Positions 1-8,088 of a DNA stretch of 34,555 nt are shown piece by piece; within the stretch, counting starts at the first letter, position 1; each line of letters starts with the position of its first letter. The translations under genes and the position numbers were made by a program. The notes below the pieces were generated by a model that was given only the letters and a program-made list of their open reading frames with translations, ran no database searches and was not told the origin of the DNA. The stretch comes from an uncultured Dorea sp. (GTDB taxonomy: Bacteria > Bacillota > Clostridia > Lachnospirales > Lachnospiraceae), in NCBI GenBank assembly GCA_910589275.1, contig CAJUTH010000040.1, positions 1-34,555 on the forward strand. The letters run 5' to 3'.

Positions 1-63
1 GAATCGGGGCTAATGTTTCAATTATTTTGGGACATTTTCAAAAACGCTTGACACCCAATTTAC

Positions 64-94
64 AAAAATCCCACAAAAAGACTGTGGGATTTTA
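64..94 (-). terminator. Intrinsic terminator of the rbs operon
   Basis: An 11-bp perfect stem (arms 65-75 and 83-93, 7-nt loop) lies just downstream of the rbsB stop. Read on the minus strand it is followed by a run of T. It is the obvious end of the six-gene ribose-type operon. I see no gene in the remaining bases 1-63. Confidence 0.85.
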
Positions 95-127
95 AAGAAT
101 TTTAGGAAATGCCCTGTGACTGCTGTC

Positions 128-1093
128 TTATTTCGTAATCAGCTTCAGCGGAATATTCACCAGCTCATCCAGACTTTCGCCGTCCAGATATTTTACCGCG
201 TTCTGGAGCGCCGTCTGAATCTGCAGATCCGGCTGCTGCTGTACGGTCGCCGCCATCTCGCCCTTGTCCACTGCCGCCAGCGCGTCGTCCGTTGCGTCGA
301 TACCGTAGATCTTAATGGAATCCAGCTTTTTCGCCGACGCCACAGCCCTCACCGCGCCGAGAGCCATCTCGTCGTTATGCGCATAGATCGCGTTAAGGTC
401 CGGATTTCCCTGCAGGATATCCTCGGTAACGCTCGCGCCTTCTTCTCTGTCATAGTTTGCTGTCAGCGAAGTAACAATTTCCATATCCGGCGCGTCCTTT
501 TTAATCGTCTCTTCAAATCCGGCCTGTCTATCGTTGGTAGAGGTAGCTCCCGGAATCCCCTCCAGAACCGCTATCTTTCCTTTTCCGTCCAGATCTTTGA
601 TTGCCTGCCGGGCGTCTAACATACCAGCCTCATAATTATCAATATCCAGATGCTGCACTACCTGACCGTCATTGGAGGCTCTTGTTACTGTAATAACCGG
701 AATCTCAGCGTCGTTGCATGCAATCACAGAAGTACCGATGGCGTCCGAATCAACCGGATTAATGACGATCAGATCCACCTCTTTCATTATGAAATCTTCG
801 ATCTGCTGCTGCTGTGTCTCGGAAGAGTCCTCTGCATCCAGCGTCTCCAGCGAAATACCAAGTTTTTCCGCTTCTTCTTTAGCCGCGTCCGCCATCGTCA
901 CAAAGAATGGATTGTCCAGCGTGGACACAGAAAATCCTATGGTATAGGCTTTTTCTTCCCCACCTGTTTCTTCCTCTGCGCCAGTTTCTTCCTTCGCATC
1001 TTCCCCGGCCGGTTCGCTGCCGCATCCGCCCAGTGCAAGCGCAGTACCAAACATCGCCGCAATAAGTAATACTGCCAATAATCTCTTTTTCAT
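128..1093 (-). CDS. rbsB: Ribose-type ABC transporter substrate-binding lipoprotein
   Basis: This is a periplasmic-binding-protein-like lipoprotein (321 aa) that captures ribose or a related pentose outside the membrane and delivers it to the RbsC/RbsA importer. The N-terminus has Lys-Lys-Arg, a hydrophobic stretch and the lipobox LGGC (Cys about residue 24). An acidic Glu/Gly-rich linker precedes the type I binding fold, which contains the family stretch STLDNPFF and the hinge-region AHNDEMALGA. It is the last gene of the operon, 21 nt after rbsC and directly before a terminator. Length is normal for the family. Ribose specificity is inferred from the operon (rbsD, rbsK), not from binding-site residues. 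A second, damaged transporter of the same superfamily lies at 22.9-25.4 kb. Confidence 0.9.
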   Translation of the reverse strand: MKKRLLAVLLIAAMFGTALALGGCGSEPAGEDAKEETGAEEETGGEEKAYTIGFSVSTLDNPFFVTMADAAKEEAEKLGISLETLDAEDSSETQQQQIEDFIMKEVDLIVINPVDSDAIGTSVIACNDAEIPVITVTRASNDGQVVQHLDIDNYEAGMLDARQAIKDLDGKGKIAVLEGIPGATSTNDRQAGFEETIKKDAPDMEIVTSLTANYDREEGASVTEDILQGNPDLNAIYAHNDEMALGAVRAVASAKKLDSIKIYGIDATDDALAAVDKGEMAATVQQQPDLQIQTALQNAVKYLDGESLDELVNIPLKLITK

Positions 1094-1114
1094 CCTGTTT
1101 CCTCCTTTTTCATA

Positions 1115-2056
1115 CTATTTGTTCTTTTCTCCCTTTTTAATCAATACCGCCGCAACAATAATGATTCCTTTTACAATCTGCTGCCAGTAGGAACTGACAT
1201 TTAACAGATTGAGTCCGTTATTGATCACGCCAATGATCAAAGTTCCAATAAAAGCCCCGACTACCGTACCTACGCCTCCCGACAGAGACGCGCCGCCTAA
1301 GATTACGCCGGATAACACATCCATCTCCAGCCCGCTGCTTGCCGTAGGCTGCGCCGACAACAGCTTGGACGTGCTGATCACCCCTCCCATTGCCGCCATC
1401 GCCCCGGAAAACAGGAACACCAGAAGTTTGTATTTTACCAGCGGAATCGTAGATAACACCGCCGCCTCGCTGTTTGCGCCAATTGCTTTGATATATACCC
1501 CATGCTTCGTCTTCTGAAGAAACACATAGAACACCAGCATCAGCACGATGGATATGAGTGTCGCCATCGGAACCATGCCGAATACATATCCGGAACCGAA
1601 TACGGAAAACTCCGTAGGCAGATGCGAGACCGGTTTGCCGTTGGTTAAGACCATAGCCGCCCCTCTGAGGATTCCCATGGTCGCCAGCGTCACGATAAAG
1701 GACGGGATTTTCCCATATACAACCAGACCTCCGTTTAAGAACCCAATCAGAACTCCGGTAAGAACCGCCGCCAGTATTCCGGCAGGTATCGACTCCGTCT
1801 TCTGAAGGGTATACGCGCAGACAACTCCCGCGACTGCCGCCGTAGAGCCTACGGAAAGATCAATCTCCCCTGCCAGCACGACTCCCAGCATCCCCATTGC
1901 CACGATCAGTACGATCGAGACCTGCCTTGTAATATTCAAGAGATTCTGCTGCTTTAAGAAAAACGGGGAAGCAAACGCAAACACCGCGCACAGTATCATC
2001 AGTATCATCAAAAGTCCTATCTCACCGCTCAGCAGCTTCTTCCATTTCTTTTCCAT
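1115..2056 (-). CDS. rbsC: Ribose-type ABC transporter permease
   Basis: This is an integral membrane permease of the RbsC/AraH/XylH family (313 aa), forming the sugar channel. It has about eight to ten hydrophobic segments and the family signature GEIDLSVGS near residue 65, plus the late glycine-rich block LGGASLSGGVGTVVGA. The ATG at 2056 is preceded by GGAGG at good spacing, inside the 3' end of rbsA. The two genes overlap by 35 nt, so translation is probably coupled. It is intact and gives the reference for judging the truncated paralogous permease at 23.9-24.6 kb, which stops about 98 residues early. The substrate is inferred from its neighbours. Confidence 0.92.
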   Translation of the reverse strand: MEKKWKKLLSGEIGLLMILMILCAVFAFASPFFLKQQNLLNITRQVSIVLIVAMGMLGVVLAGEIDLSVGSTAAVAGVVCAYTLQKTESIPAGILAAVLTGVLIGFLNGGLVVYGKIPSFIVTLATMGILRGAAMVLTNGKPVSHLPTEFSVFGSGYVFGMVPMATLISIVLMLVFYVFLQKTKHGVYIKAIGANSEAAVLSTIPLVKYKLLVFLFSGAMAAMGGVISTSKLLSAQPTASSGLEMDVLSGVILGGASLSGGVGTVVGAFIGTLIIGVINNGLNLLNVSSYWQQIVKGIIIVAAVLIKKGEKNK

Positions 2057-3563
2057 CCATCGTCCCTCCTAATGCAAGAGAAAGCAGTTTCTCGTTTGTC
2101 GCGTCTTCTGCCGGCACTTCTCCTGTAATTTTCCCTTTGTACAAAACAAGGATCCTGTCGCAGAGACTGATCAGTTCCTCAAACTCCGACGAGAAAATAA
2201 CCAGCCCCTTCTTGTCCGCCGCCAAATCCTTTATCAGTTGATAAATCTCTGATTTTGCTCCTACGTCGATTCCTCTTGTAGGTTCGTCCATCAGAATAAT
2301 TTCCGGTTCCATCGACAGCCATTTTCCGATTACAACCTTCTGCTGGTTCCCTCCGGAAAGGTTTTTTGCCGGAAGTTCTGTTTTTAGCGGCTGGAGCTTT
2401 AACTTCTTCCCCATCTCGTCAGCCGCCGCCCTCTTCTTCCTCCGGCTGACCGTGTGAAGGGCAGTCCGGATCTTTTCTATGCTCACCAAGACCATATTAT
2501 CCGCCACAGAGTCTTCCAGAAACAGTCCCTGCGACTTCCGATCCTCCGGAACGAACGCCATCCTGCACCTTTTTGTATCGGCCGGCGTCCGGAGTACGAC
2601 CGGCTCCTTCCTATAACAGATCCGGCCGCTTATCCTTCTCCCATTGCCAAAGATCCCGTGCGCCAGCTCGCTCTTTCCGGCACCCACGATCCCGGTAACA
2701 CCGAGGATTTCTCCTTCACGTACTGCTAAAGACACCGGCTCCTTCATCTGGTCCGTCTGGTACTCCTCAAGCTCTAGAAGCGTCCCTCCATAGTTTACAC
2801 CCTTACGGACATTCCCATCCTTTGCCCGGATCTCTTTGCCGATCATCGCCTTGATCAGCGTGTCCATATCGGTCTCAGATACCTTGTACACCGCCACATG
2901 TTTCCCGTCCCGAAAAACCGTCGCCCTGTCGCAGACCCGGAATACCTCGTCCAGATAATGGGAAATATAAATCATGGTAACCTTCTTTTCTTTCAGCGTC
3001 TCCATAATCTGGAACAAAATGTCGATCTCGGCCTTGCTCATTCCCGTGGTAGGCTCGTCCAGCAGCAATATCTCCGCATGGATGGCAAGGGCCTTCACAA
3101 TCTCAACAATCCGCTTCTGCCCCATCCCAAGCTCTGAGATCTTTTTTCTGGAATCAATGGCAATATGGAAGTTTTCCAGATACCGGTCGCTCTCCCGGTA
3201 CAGCTTCTCCCGGTCGCAGATGCCAAGGGGCGTCTTTACCGGTTCGTTTCCAAGGAAAATATTCTCCGCCACCGTCAAAGACTCGATCAGGCTTAATTCC
3301 TGATAGATCGCTGCGATCCCTTTTTTCCGCGCGTCGATCGGATCATGGACCGTAATTTCTTCTCCGTGCAGCAGGATCCGTCCGCCGTCCGCCTTGTGTA
3401 CGCCGGTCAGGATCTTGATCAGCGTTGATTTTCCCGCGCCGTTTTCGCCCAGCAGGGCATGGACCTCTCCCTTTTCCAGCGTAAAGTCCACCCCCTGCAG
3501 GGCGCGGATGCCGCCGAAATTTTTGTCAATGTTCTGCAGGCTCAGTATTGTCTCGCTATTCAT
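2022..3563 (-). CDS. rbsA: Ribose-type ABC transporter, dual ATP-binding protein
   Basis: This is a cytoplasmic ATPase subunit (513 aa) with two fused ABC domains, as expected for RbsA/MglA/XylG. The first domain has Walker A GENGAGKST (about residues 39-47) and Walker B LLLDEPTTGM. The second has the degenerate P-loop GIVGAGKSEL, the signature LSGGNQQK and Walker B ILMDEPTRGID. Degeneration of one nucleotide site is normal in this family. The gene lies 15 nt after rbsK and overlaps rbsC by 35 nt. It would energise sugar import through RbsC. The full double-domain architecture contrasts with the single-domain ATPase of the second locus at 24.6-25.4 kb. Confidence 0.93.
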   Translation of the reverse strand: MNSETILSLQNIDKNFGGIRALQGVDFTLEKGEVHALLGENGAGKSTLIKILTGVHKADGGRILLHGEEITVHDPIDARKKGIAAIYQELSLIESLTVAENIFLGNEPVKTPLGICDREKLYRESDRYLENFHIAIDSRKKISELGMGQKRIVEIVKALAIHAEILLLDEPTTGMSKAEIDILFQIMETLKEKKVTMIYISHYLDEVFRVCDRATVFRDGKHVAVYKVSETDMDTLIKAMIGKEIRAKDGNVRKGVNYGGTLLELEEYQTDQMKEPVSLAVREGEILGVTGIVGAGKSELAHGIFGNGRRISGRICYRKEPVVLRTPADTKRCRMAFVPEDRKSQGLFLEDSVADNMVLVSIEKIRTALHTVSRRKKRAAADEMGKKLKLQPLKTELPAKNLSGGNQQKVVIGKWLSMEPEIILMDEPTRGIDVGAKSEIYQLIKDLAADKKGLVIFSSEFEELISLCDRILVLYKGKITGEVPAEDATNEKLLSLALGGTMDGKEMEEAAER

Positions 3564-3578
3564 AGGGCGCCTCCTTAT

Positions 3579-4499
3579 CTATAGGTACTTACAGACCTCC
3601 TCCGCGGCCGGTATGGAGGACTGCGCTCCTTTCCTCGTGGTGCTCAGTGCCGCCGCCGTCTTTGCAAATTCCAGACAGTCAGAAAGGGATTTTCCCTGTG
3701 AAAAAGACGCCGCGAAGGCCCCTAGGAAAATATCCCCGGCCGCGGTAGAATCCACGGATTCCACCTGCATGCCTTCCACCGCGCAAGCCGCTTCTCCGTC
3801 CCAGAAAAGGGCTCCCTTTTCGCCCAGCGTGATAATCGGCTTCCCAAAGCCCGCCTTTCTTAACGCCTTCATACAGTCCCCCGCGTCGTCCATGGTTTCC
3901 ACCCGGATTCCGGTAAGACCTTCCGCCTCGGTCTCGTTAGGTTTTACAAAATCCACCATTTTTGCAATCTCAGAGGGAATCCCTCCCTCCGGCGCCGGAG
4001 CAGGATCTAAGATCACCGTAAGGCCCTTTGCCTTGGCTGTCCGAATCGCCTCATAGACAGTATCTGCCGGAATCTCCATCGTAATCAGCAAAATATCAAA
4101 TTCGCCGAACAATTCCTGATGCTCTCTAATATCCTCCGGTGTCAGCTTTCCGTTGGCGCCGCTTGTAAAGGAAATCGCATTCTGCCCGTCGGCGTCCACG
4201 CGGATCATGGCAACGCCTGCGGTTTCCCCCGGAAGATAGATGACATGGCTCATATCCACATTTCTTCCTTTTAGCGCGTCGGTTAATTCCCTGCTGAACC
4301 CATCGTCCCCAAGCTTGGTAAAAAACGCCGTCTCGCCGCCTAAGGCCGCTGCCGCTGCCGCCTGATTGCCGCCTTTCCCGCCCGGAAATGTGGCGAAATT
4401 ATCGGTCACAACCGTCTCGCCGGGCCGCGGCATGCGTTCCATGTACATCACAAGGTCAATGTTAACGCTTCCCATACATAAAATCTTCTTTCCCATCAT
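3579..4499 (-). CDS. rbsK: Ribokinase (PfkB family)
   Basis: This is a PfkB-family sugar kinase (306 aa) that phosphorylates D-ribose to ribose 5-phosphate after import. It shows the N-terminal glycine-rich FPGGKGGNQAAAAA (PfkB signature 1) and the C-terminal catalytic STAAGDIFLGAF. The AAGD form, rather than GAGD, is also found in well-studied ribokinases. The start ATG overlaps the stop of the preceding BtpA-family gene as ATGA (4496-4499), indicating translational coupling. A second ATG follows immediately (4496), so the exact start is uncertain by one codon. The rbsD and RbsABC context supports ribose rather than another sugar. Confidence 0.9.
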   Translation of the reverse strand: MMGKKILCMGSVNIDLVMYMERMPRPGETVVTDNFATFPGGKGGNQAAAAAALGGETAFFTKLGDDGFSRELTDALKGRNVDMSHVIYLPGETAGVAMIRVDADGQNAISFTSGANGKLTPEDIREHQELFGEFDILLITMEIPADTVYEAIRTAKAKGLTVILDPAPAPEGGIPSEIAKMVDFVKPNETEAEGLTGIRVETMDDAGDCMKALRKAGFGKPIITLGEKGALFWDGEAACAVEGMQVESVDSTAAGDIFLGAFAASFSQGKSLSDCLEFAKTAAALSTTRKGAQSSIPAAEEVCKYL

Positions 4500-5326
4500 G
4501 CCTTCCTTTCCCGGAGCTTCCTCACTTCCTTCATGAAAGCCGCAGCGCGTCCCTCGTCCACAGGATTCTTCCAGTTTCCTTCCTCTTTAAAATAACTTCC
4601 GACGATGGTGCCGTCCGCGCAGGCAAGAAGTTCCGCCGCATTTTCCAAATTAAGGCCGCTCCCCAAAAGGATCGGCAGGCTTGTCTTCTGCTTACATGCC
4701 GTTACGGCTTCCGCCGTAGGGGGCATCCCGGTATCAAAGCCCGTAACGATTACCGCGTCCCCGTCCTGCGCCTCAATGTCCATGGCCTGCTCCGCCACGC
4801 TTCTGTCATGGATGATAAAATGGCTTCCATGCTTTACGTTTACATCGCACAAAAATGCAATCTGCTCCGCCTTCCACTGGCTTCTTTTTCTAGCGATGTC
4901 TCCGCCCGCCGCCTCAATATAGCCGGATTGGGAAATGAACGCGTTGCAGTATTCAAATACCCGGATCCACTGCGCTCCCGCTGCCGCCGCGCAGGCAAGC
5001 GCCTGACAGGCCCCGTTCATATGGCACTCTGCGCCCACGGGTATGGATACGTGCTTTCGCACCTCGTAGACCCCAAGCGCCAAAGCCGCCACCGTTTCCG
5101 GGCCGATCTGCCTGCCCGGAAGATAGGGAATGTCCCACATATTCTCCACCTGCACGCCGTCAACGCCCGAGGCTTCTAAAATCTTCGCCTCTTCCACCGC
5201 CGTCCGGATAATCTTATCCATCCCCATCTCCGCCGGGTCGTACAGAGGCGAACCCGGCAGGGGACGTAAGTGTACCATCCCGATTACCGGCTTTTCCTGT
5301 TTAAATATTTTGTCCAGTCTGCCCAT
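4496..5326 (-). CDS. BtpA/SgcQ family TIM-barrel-like protein
   Basis: This protein (276 aa) is recognisable as the BtpA/SgcQ family by PVIGMVHLRPLPGSP near the N-terminus, GVDGVQVENMWDIP, and the C-terminal VIVTGFDTGMPP and ILLGSGLNLENA blocks, which read like a phosphate-binding beta/alpha barrel. An in-frame ATG exists 21 nt upstream, but I chose 5326 because AGGAGG, overlapping the rbsD stop, sits 6-7 nt before it. Its 3' end overlaps rbsK by 4 nt. Members have been linked to photosystem I stability in cyanobacteria (BtpA) and occur in the E. coli sgc sugar operon (SgcQ), but no enzyme activity is established to my knowledge. Its position between rbsD and rbsK implies a step in handling the imported sugar. 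Confidence 0.8.
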   Translation of the reverse strand: MGRLDKIFKQEKPVIGMVHLRPLPGSPLYDPAEMGMDKIIRTAVEEAKILEASGVDGVQVENMWDIPYLPGRQIGPETVAALALGVYEVRKHVSIPVGAECHMNGACQALACAAAAGAQWIRVFEYCNAFISQSGYIEAAGGDIARKRSQWKAEQIAFLCDVNVKHGSHFIIHDRSVAEQAMDIEAQDGDAVIVTGFDTGMPPTAEAVTACKQKTSLPILLGSGLNLENAAELLACADGTIVGSYFKEEGNWKNPVDEGRAAAFMKEVRKLRERKA

Positions 5327-5336
5327 ATGCGCCCTC

Positions 5337-5780
5337 CTAGAAATCAACGCCCGCCTCTAAAATGATATAGCAGTACGGACATCTCTCCCCGGTCCTGACA
5401 AAAACCTTTACCTCCTCGCCCTTAAGCGCGCCGTTCAGCCACAGGTCCTTCATTTCCGGATGTGGGATCGTCTTTTCGATTAAAGCGTTCCCCTTATTTG
5501 TTTCCTTATCCAGAATATTTCTAAATTCTTCATACTTTTCGGGGCTGATATCCTTCGTCTCCTGTGAAACCGTGTAGCTCTCCACCACCAGTTCCTCAAG
5601 AACTGCCTTCATAACGTCCGTCACCTTCGGAATCCCATCTGAAACAGCCAAGTCGATGCATGTGGTCATATCATGCCTTGGAAACGGGCATCCAACATCC
5701 CCGATCAGGATCTTGTCCCCATGTCCCATCTTTCCTACTGCCTTTGCAAGCTCCGCGTTGTAAATCCCGCCTTTTTTCAT
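5337..5780 (-). CDS. rbsD: D-ribose pyranase (RbsD/FucU family)
   Basis: RbsD interconverts the pyranose and furanose forms of ribose so that ribokinase can use it. The 147-aa product starts MKKGGIYNAEL and carries MGHGDKILIGDVGCPFP, which contains the conserved active-site His-Gly-Asp region. The C-terminal FVRTGERCPYCYIILEAGV is typical of the family. A longer reading frame to 5873 exists, but the ATG at 5780 has an AAAGGAGG site at ideal spacing and gives the family N-terminus. The length slightly exceeds the usual 131-139 aa. It is the first gene of the operon, with a palindromic operator 26 nt upstream, and its stop overlaps the ribosome binding site of the next gene. Confidence 0.9.
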   Translation of the reverse strand: MKKGGIYNAELAKAVGKMGHGDKILIGDVGCPFPRHDMTTCIDLAVSDGIPKVTDVMKAVLEELVVESYTVSQETKDISPEKYEEFRNILDKETNKGNALIEKTIPHPEMKDLWLNGALKGEEVKVFVRTGERCPYCYIILEAGVDF

Positions 5781-5805
5781 TGCATTGCCTCCTTTGTATT
5801 TTGTT

Positions 5806-5819
5806 GTTAATCGATTAAC
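5806..5819. promoter_or_regulatory. LacI-type operator of the rbs operon
   Basis: A perfect 14-bp palindrome with a central CG, GTTAATCGATTAAC, lies just downstream of a TTGACA hexamer (minus strand, 5826-5831), so a bound repressor would cover the promoter. A near copy (12 of 14 bases) occurs at the lacI-type gene's own promoter (6937-6950). The -10 element is not convincing. CcpA, also a LacI-family protein, is an alternative ligand of such a site. Confidence 0.65.
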
Positions 5820-5831
5820 TCTATGTGTCAA

Positions 5832-5864
5832 ATTAAACGGAACCTTGTATTTGTCCCGTTTAAT
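5832..5864 (-). terminator. Inverted repeat between regulator gene and rbsD
   Basis: A 9-bp inverted repeat (ATTAAACGG at 5832-5840, CCGTTTAAT at 5856-5864, 15-nt spacer) lies between the regulator stop and the rbsD promoter. Read on the minus strand it is followed by TTTGACA rather than a long T-run. It could be a weak terminator for the regulator gene. It could also be a second regulatory site, since CGTTTAA also occurs in the other operator. Confidence 0.35.
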
Positions 5865-5904
5865 ATACCACATCGCACTCCGCCGCTAACAGCCGGTCCA
5901 AATG

Positions 5905-6912
5905 CTAACAACTGCTCCTAATCACAAGAGAAGCCTGCAGCACTTTAGAAATCCCCGCTAACCGCTTATTCTCCCCCACCGCTTCTAAAATCAGGCGGAT
6001 CGCATGCATCCCCAGCTCCTTCGTAGGGTTCTCCACCGTCGTCAGCTTCGGAAAAATAAAATTGGAAAAATAAATATTATCATACCCGATGATCCCAATG
6101 TCCCGGGGAACCTTAAACTTATGGGTCTTTAACGCCTCGATCGCCCCCCATGCCATGATATCGCTTCCCACGAACGCCCCGTACCGACCGCCGCTTTCCC
6201 AATCTGTATCTAAGAATCTCTCCATCAGCGCATATCCGGAATCAAAGGAAAAATCGCCGAGATAAATCCGGCAGTCCTCCTCCCCGAAGCCCCCCCGCTT
6301 AAGCCCGGAAACAAAACCGTCCAGCCGCTTCCTCGCATTGGGGATCTCGTCTATGGAGCCCATAAAGCATAAAAACTTCCGGTACTTCTTCTTTACAAAA
6401 TAGTCCGCTACCGCCTCCGCCCCTAAAAAGTTATCCGCATAGACAAACGCCATATTATCATTCGCCGGAAAGGCCGGCCTGTCCACGATTACCATGGGCA
6501 TTCCTTTGTACCCGTTCAGAGCTTCCTGCCGCATCTTCGGCGCGATATTGATCACTCCGTCCACGCCGTTTACTAGGAAATTATCCAACAGCCTCTTCTC
6601 TTCCCCGGCGTCGTCATTGGAAATACACAGCTCGATCTGATAGCCGCCCCGGTTCGCCGCTTCGTGGATATACTTCACGATCTCGCTAAAGAACGGGTTC
6701 GTAATATCCGGCACATGGACTCCGATCCGGTACGACTTATTGATCTTTAGGCTCCGGGCATATGTATTCGGGCTGTAATTCGTCTCTTTGATCACGTCCA
6801 TCACTCTCTGGCTCAGTTCGGGACTGACAAACTTCTTCTTCGTCAACACATTCGATACCGTCGCCGTAGAAACCCCTGCCCTGCTGGCAATATCTTTAAT
6901 TGTCATTTTCAT
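5905..6912 (-). CDS. LacI-family transcriptional repressor
   Basis: This is a sugar-responsive repressor (335 aa) with an N-terminal helix-turn-helix, TIKDIASRAGVSTATVSNVL, then the hinge with NYSPNTYARSL and a periplasmic-binding-like effector domain. The frame is open to a TTG at 6930, but the ATG at 6912 has GGTG 5 nt upstream and gives the canonical LacI N-terminus; an ATG at 6906 is also possible. It lies upstream of the ribose operon on the same strand. A 14-bp operator-like palindrome overlaps the start of its own predicted transcript, and a matching site sits at rbsD. I infer that it represses both, with ribose or a derivative as inducer. Confidence 0.9.
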   Translation of the reverse strand: MKMTIKDIASRAGVSTATVSNVLTKKKFVSPELSQRVMDVIKETNYSPNTYARSLKINKSYRIGVHVPDITNPFFSEIVKYIHEAANRGGYQIELCISNDDAGEEKRLLDNFLVNGVDGVINIAPKMRQEALNGYKGMPMVIVDRPAFPANDNMAFVYADNFLGAEAVADYFVKKKYRKFLCFMGSIDEIPNARKRLDGFVSGLKRGGFGEEDCRIYLGDFSFDSGYALMERFLDTDWESGGRYGAFVGSDIMAWGAIEALKTHKFKVPRDIGIIGYDNIYFSNFIFPKLTTVENPTKELGMHAIRLILEAVGENKRLAGISKVLQASLVIRSSC

Positions 6913-6936
6913 CTTGACACCACATTTCAATCATCA

Positions 6937-6987
6937 GTTAATCGTTTAAATTATATACAATTTATCATGGATCCCTACTTTTGTCAA
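6937..6987 (-). promoter_or_regulatory. Promoter and operator of the lacI-type gene
   Basis: The minus-strand TTGACA (6982-6987) and TAAATT (6959-6964) are separated by 17 bp. The operator-like sequence GTTAATCGTTTAAA (6937-6950) lies just after the expected transcription start. It matches the rbsD palindrome at 12 of 14 positions. This arrangement suggests autorepression. Confidence 0.55.
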
Positions 6988-7032
6988 TATATTTTTCGCA
7001 ATATACTGAAAATACCGTAACAGTCCAGTCTA

Positions 7033-7057
7033 GGACTTTGCACTTGCTGCAAAGTCC
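7033..7057. repeat. Perfect 10-bp hairpin, intergenic
   Basis: GGACTTTGCA (7033-7042) and TGCAAAGTCC (7048-7057) form a perfect stem with a 5-nt loop. It lies downstream of the small membrane protein gene and upstream of the lacI-type gene. No T-run follows on either strand, so it is not a standard intrinsic terminator. I saw no second copy in the window. Confidence 0.6.
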
Positions 7058-7094
7058 GTAAGAATGTGTAAATTCAGCCAAGAGTGCGTCCATT

Positions 7095-7412
7095 TTACTT
7101 CACCACTACCTGAATAATCGTAATTGCCGCGCACACACAAATTAATACGGCATTGATCCCTCCTAACAGATTCACGGCCCTATGTTCTGATTTTTTGCCT
7201 GCAAACAAAAGATCAGAATTTAACAAAGTAAGGGCCAGTATCAGCGTGGAATACTGGGACATATTCCTATCGTTTCCGCGGTATAATGCATAAAAATACC
7301 CAGCCCACATAAAAGCCAAGACTGTCAGCGTTACCATTTGGAATACTTTTATATTTTTATGCTTCGTTACTTCTTTTTTCGTGCAATCTTCTGTAACTTG
7401 TTTTCCTGTCAT
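7095..7412 (-). CDS. Small membrane protein of unknown function
   Basis: I do not recognise this 105-aa protein. It has a charged cytoplasmic-looking N-terminus (about 24 residues) and three hydrophobic segments near residues 26-44, 56-70 and 82-103. The ATG at 7412 follows AAGAGGA at 8 nt spacing, so translation is credible. It lies 40 nt downstream of the membrane-tailed XRE regulator gene on the same strand and is probably cotranscribed. The pairing suggests a partner or target of that regulator, for example a membrane stress or small-molecule response pair. That is inference from context only. Confidence 0.7.
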   Translation of the reverse strand: MTGKQVTEDCTKKEVTKHKNIKVFQMVTLTVLAFMWAGYFYALYRGNDRNMSQYSTLILALTLLNSDLLFAGKKSEHRAVNLLGGINAVLICVCAAITIIQVVVK

Positions 7413-7452
7413 AATTCAAATCCTCTTTCCATCTAAAATACGGGCTGCAAAA

Positions 7453-8031
7453 CTACACTTTAAAAATCCAGAGCATCAGGACTGAAACAGCTAAAGCAAT
7501 GAGAGCCGCTGCCGCCGCGCTCAATATTTTCTGGTAGGGACGCTTTCCCTCCTCCTTTGCTTTTGCAATCTCATCCAATCCTTCTCCTCCCATGAAAGAC
7601 ACAATTTCCTTGTAGGTCTGGATATCGAAAGCTTTCTTCATCTTCTCCACCCTAGACGCAAAATAAACCGTAACGCCCAAAAGCGCCGCCCATAGGACAA
7701 TCCCAAGATTGTCCAGATAGTGCAAAAGCGGAACCGGCGTCAGGAGCACAGCCAGCATTAGCGCTGAAAAAATATAACTGTCCATTTCAAACTGCTGTCT
7801 GTCCTGCTGTCTGATTTCTTCTTTCATCTTCTCCACATCTCCTTTTATCAAAATATCAATGGAAACTTCAAAGACTTCGCTTAAGCGGAGCAGACTATTG
7901 ATATCCGGATAGTTTTTATCATTTTCCCAGTTCGATACCGTCTGTCTGGAAACATAGATCTTTTCCGCCAGCATCTCCTGCGAGAGTCCAAGTTCACCCC
8001 GGTATTTTTTAATCTGCCTGCCTAACTCCAT
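7453..8031 (-). CDS. XRE-family regulator with membrane-anchored C-terminus
   Basis: This is a DNA-binding protein (192 aa) with an N-terminal Cro/CI-type helix-turn-helix (residues about 5-62, including LSQEMLAEKIYVSRQTVSNW). A short charged linker and three hydrophobic segments (about 85-104, 108-126 and 168-190) follow. A regulator tethered to the membrane could read an envelope signal directly. The ATG at 8031 follows AAAGGAGA. A good promoter (8056-8084) and two copies of GTCTTTGACA-(T/C)-CC lie upstream, which may be its own operators. It is followed by a small membrane protein gene. The helix-turn-helix class is clear; targets are unknown. Confidence 0.85.
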   Translation of the reverse strand: MELGRQIKKYRGELGLSQEMLAEKIYVSRQTVSNWENDKNYPDINSLLRLSEVFEVSIDILIKGDVEKMKEEIRQQDRQQFEMDSYIFSALMLAVLLTPVPLLHYLDNLGIVLWAALLGVTVYFASRVEKMKKAFDIQTYKEIVSFMGGEGLDEIAKAKEEGKRPYQKILSAAAAALIALAVSVLMLWIFKV

Positions 8032-8055
8032 CTTTATCCGTCTCCTTTGCGCTCT

Positions 8056-8084
8056 ATCCTAACCAAACCTATGGATTCCGTCAA
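8056..8084 (-). promoter_or_regulatory. Promoter of the XRE regulator gene
   Basis: On the minus strand, TTGACG (8079-8084) and TAGGAT (8056-8061) have a 17-bp spacer, followed by AAAGGAGA and the ATG at 8031. A GTCAAAGAC element lies immediately upstream of the -35. Confidence 0.55.
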
Positions 8085-8088
8085 TCAA

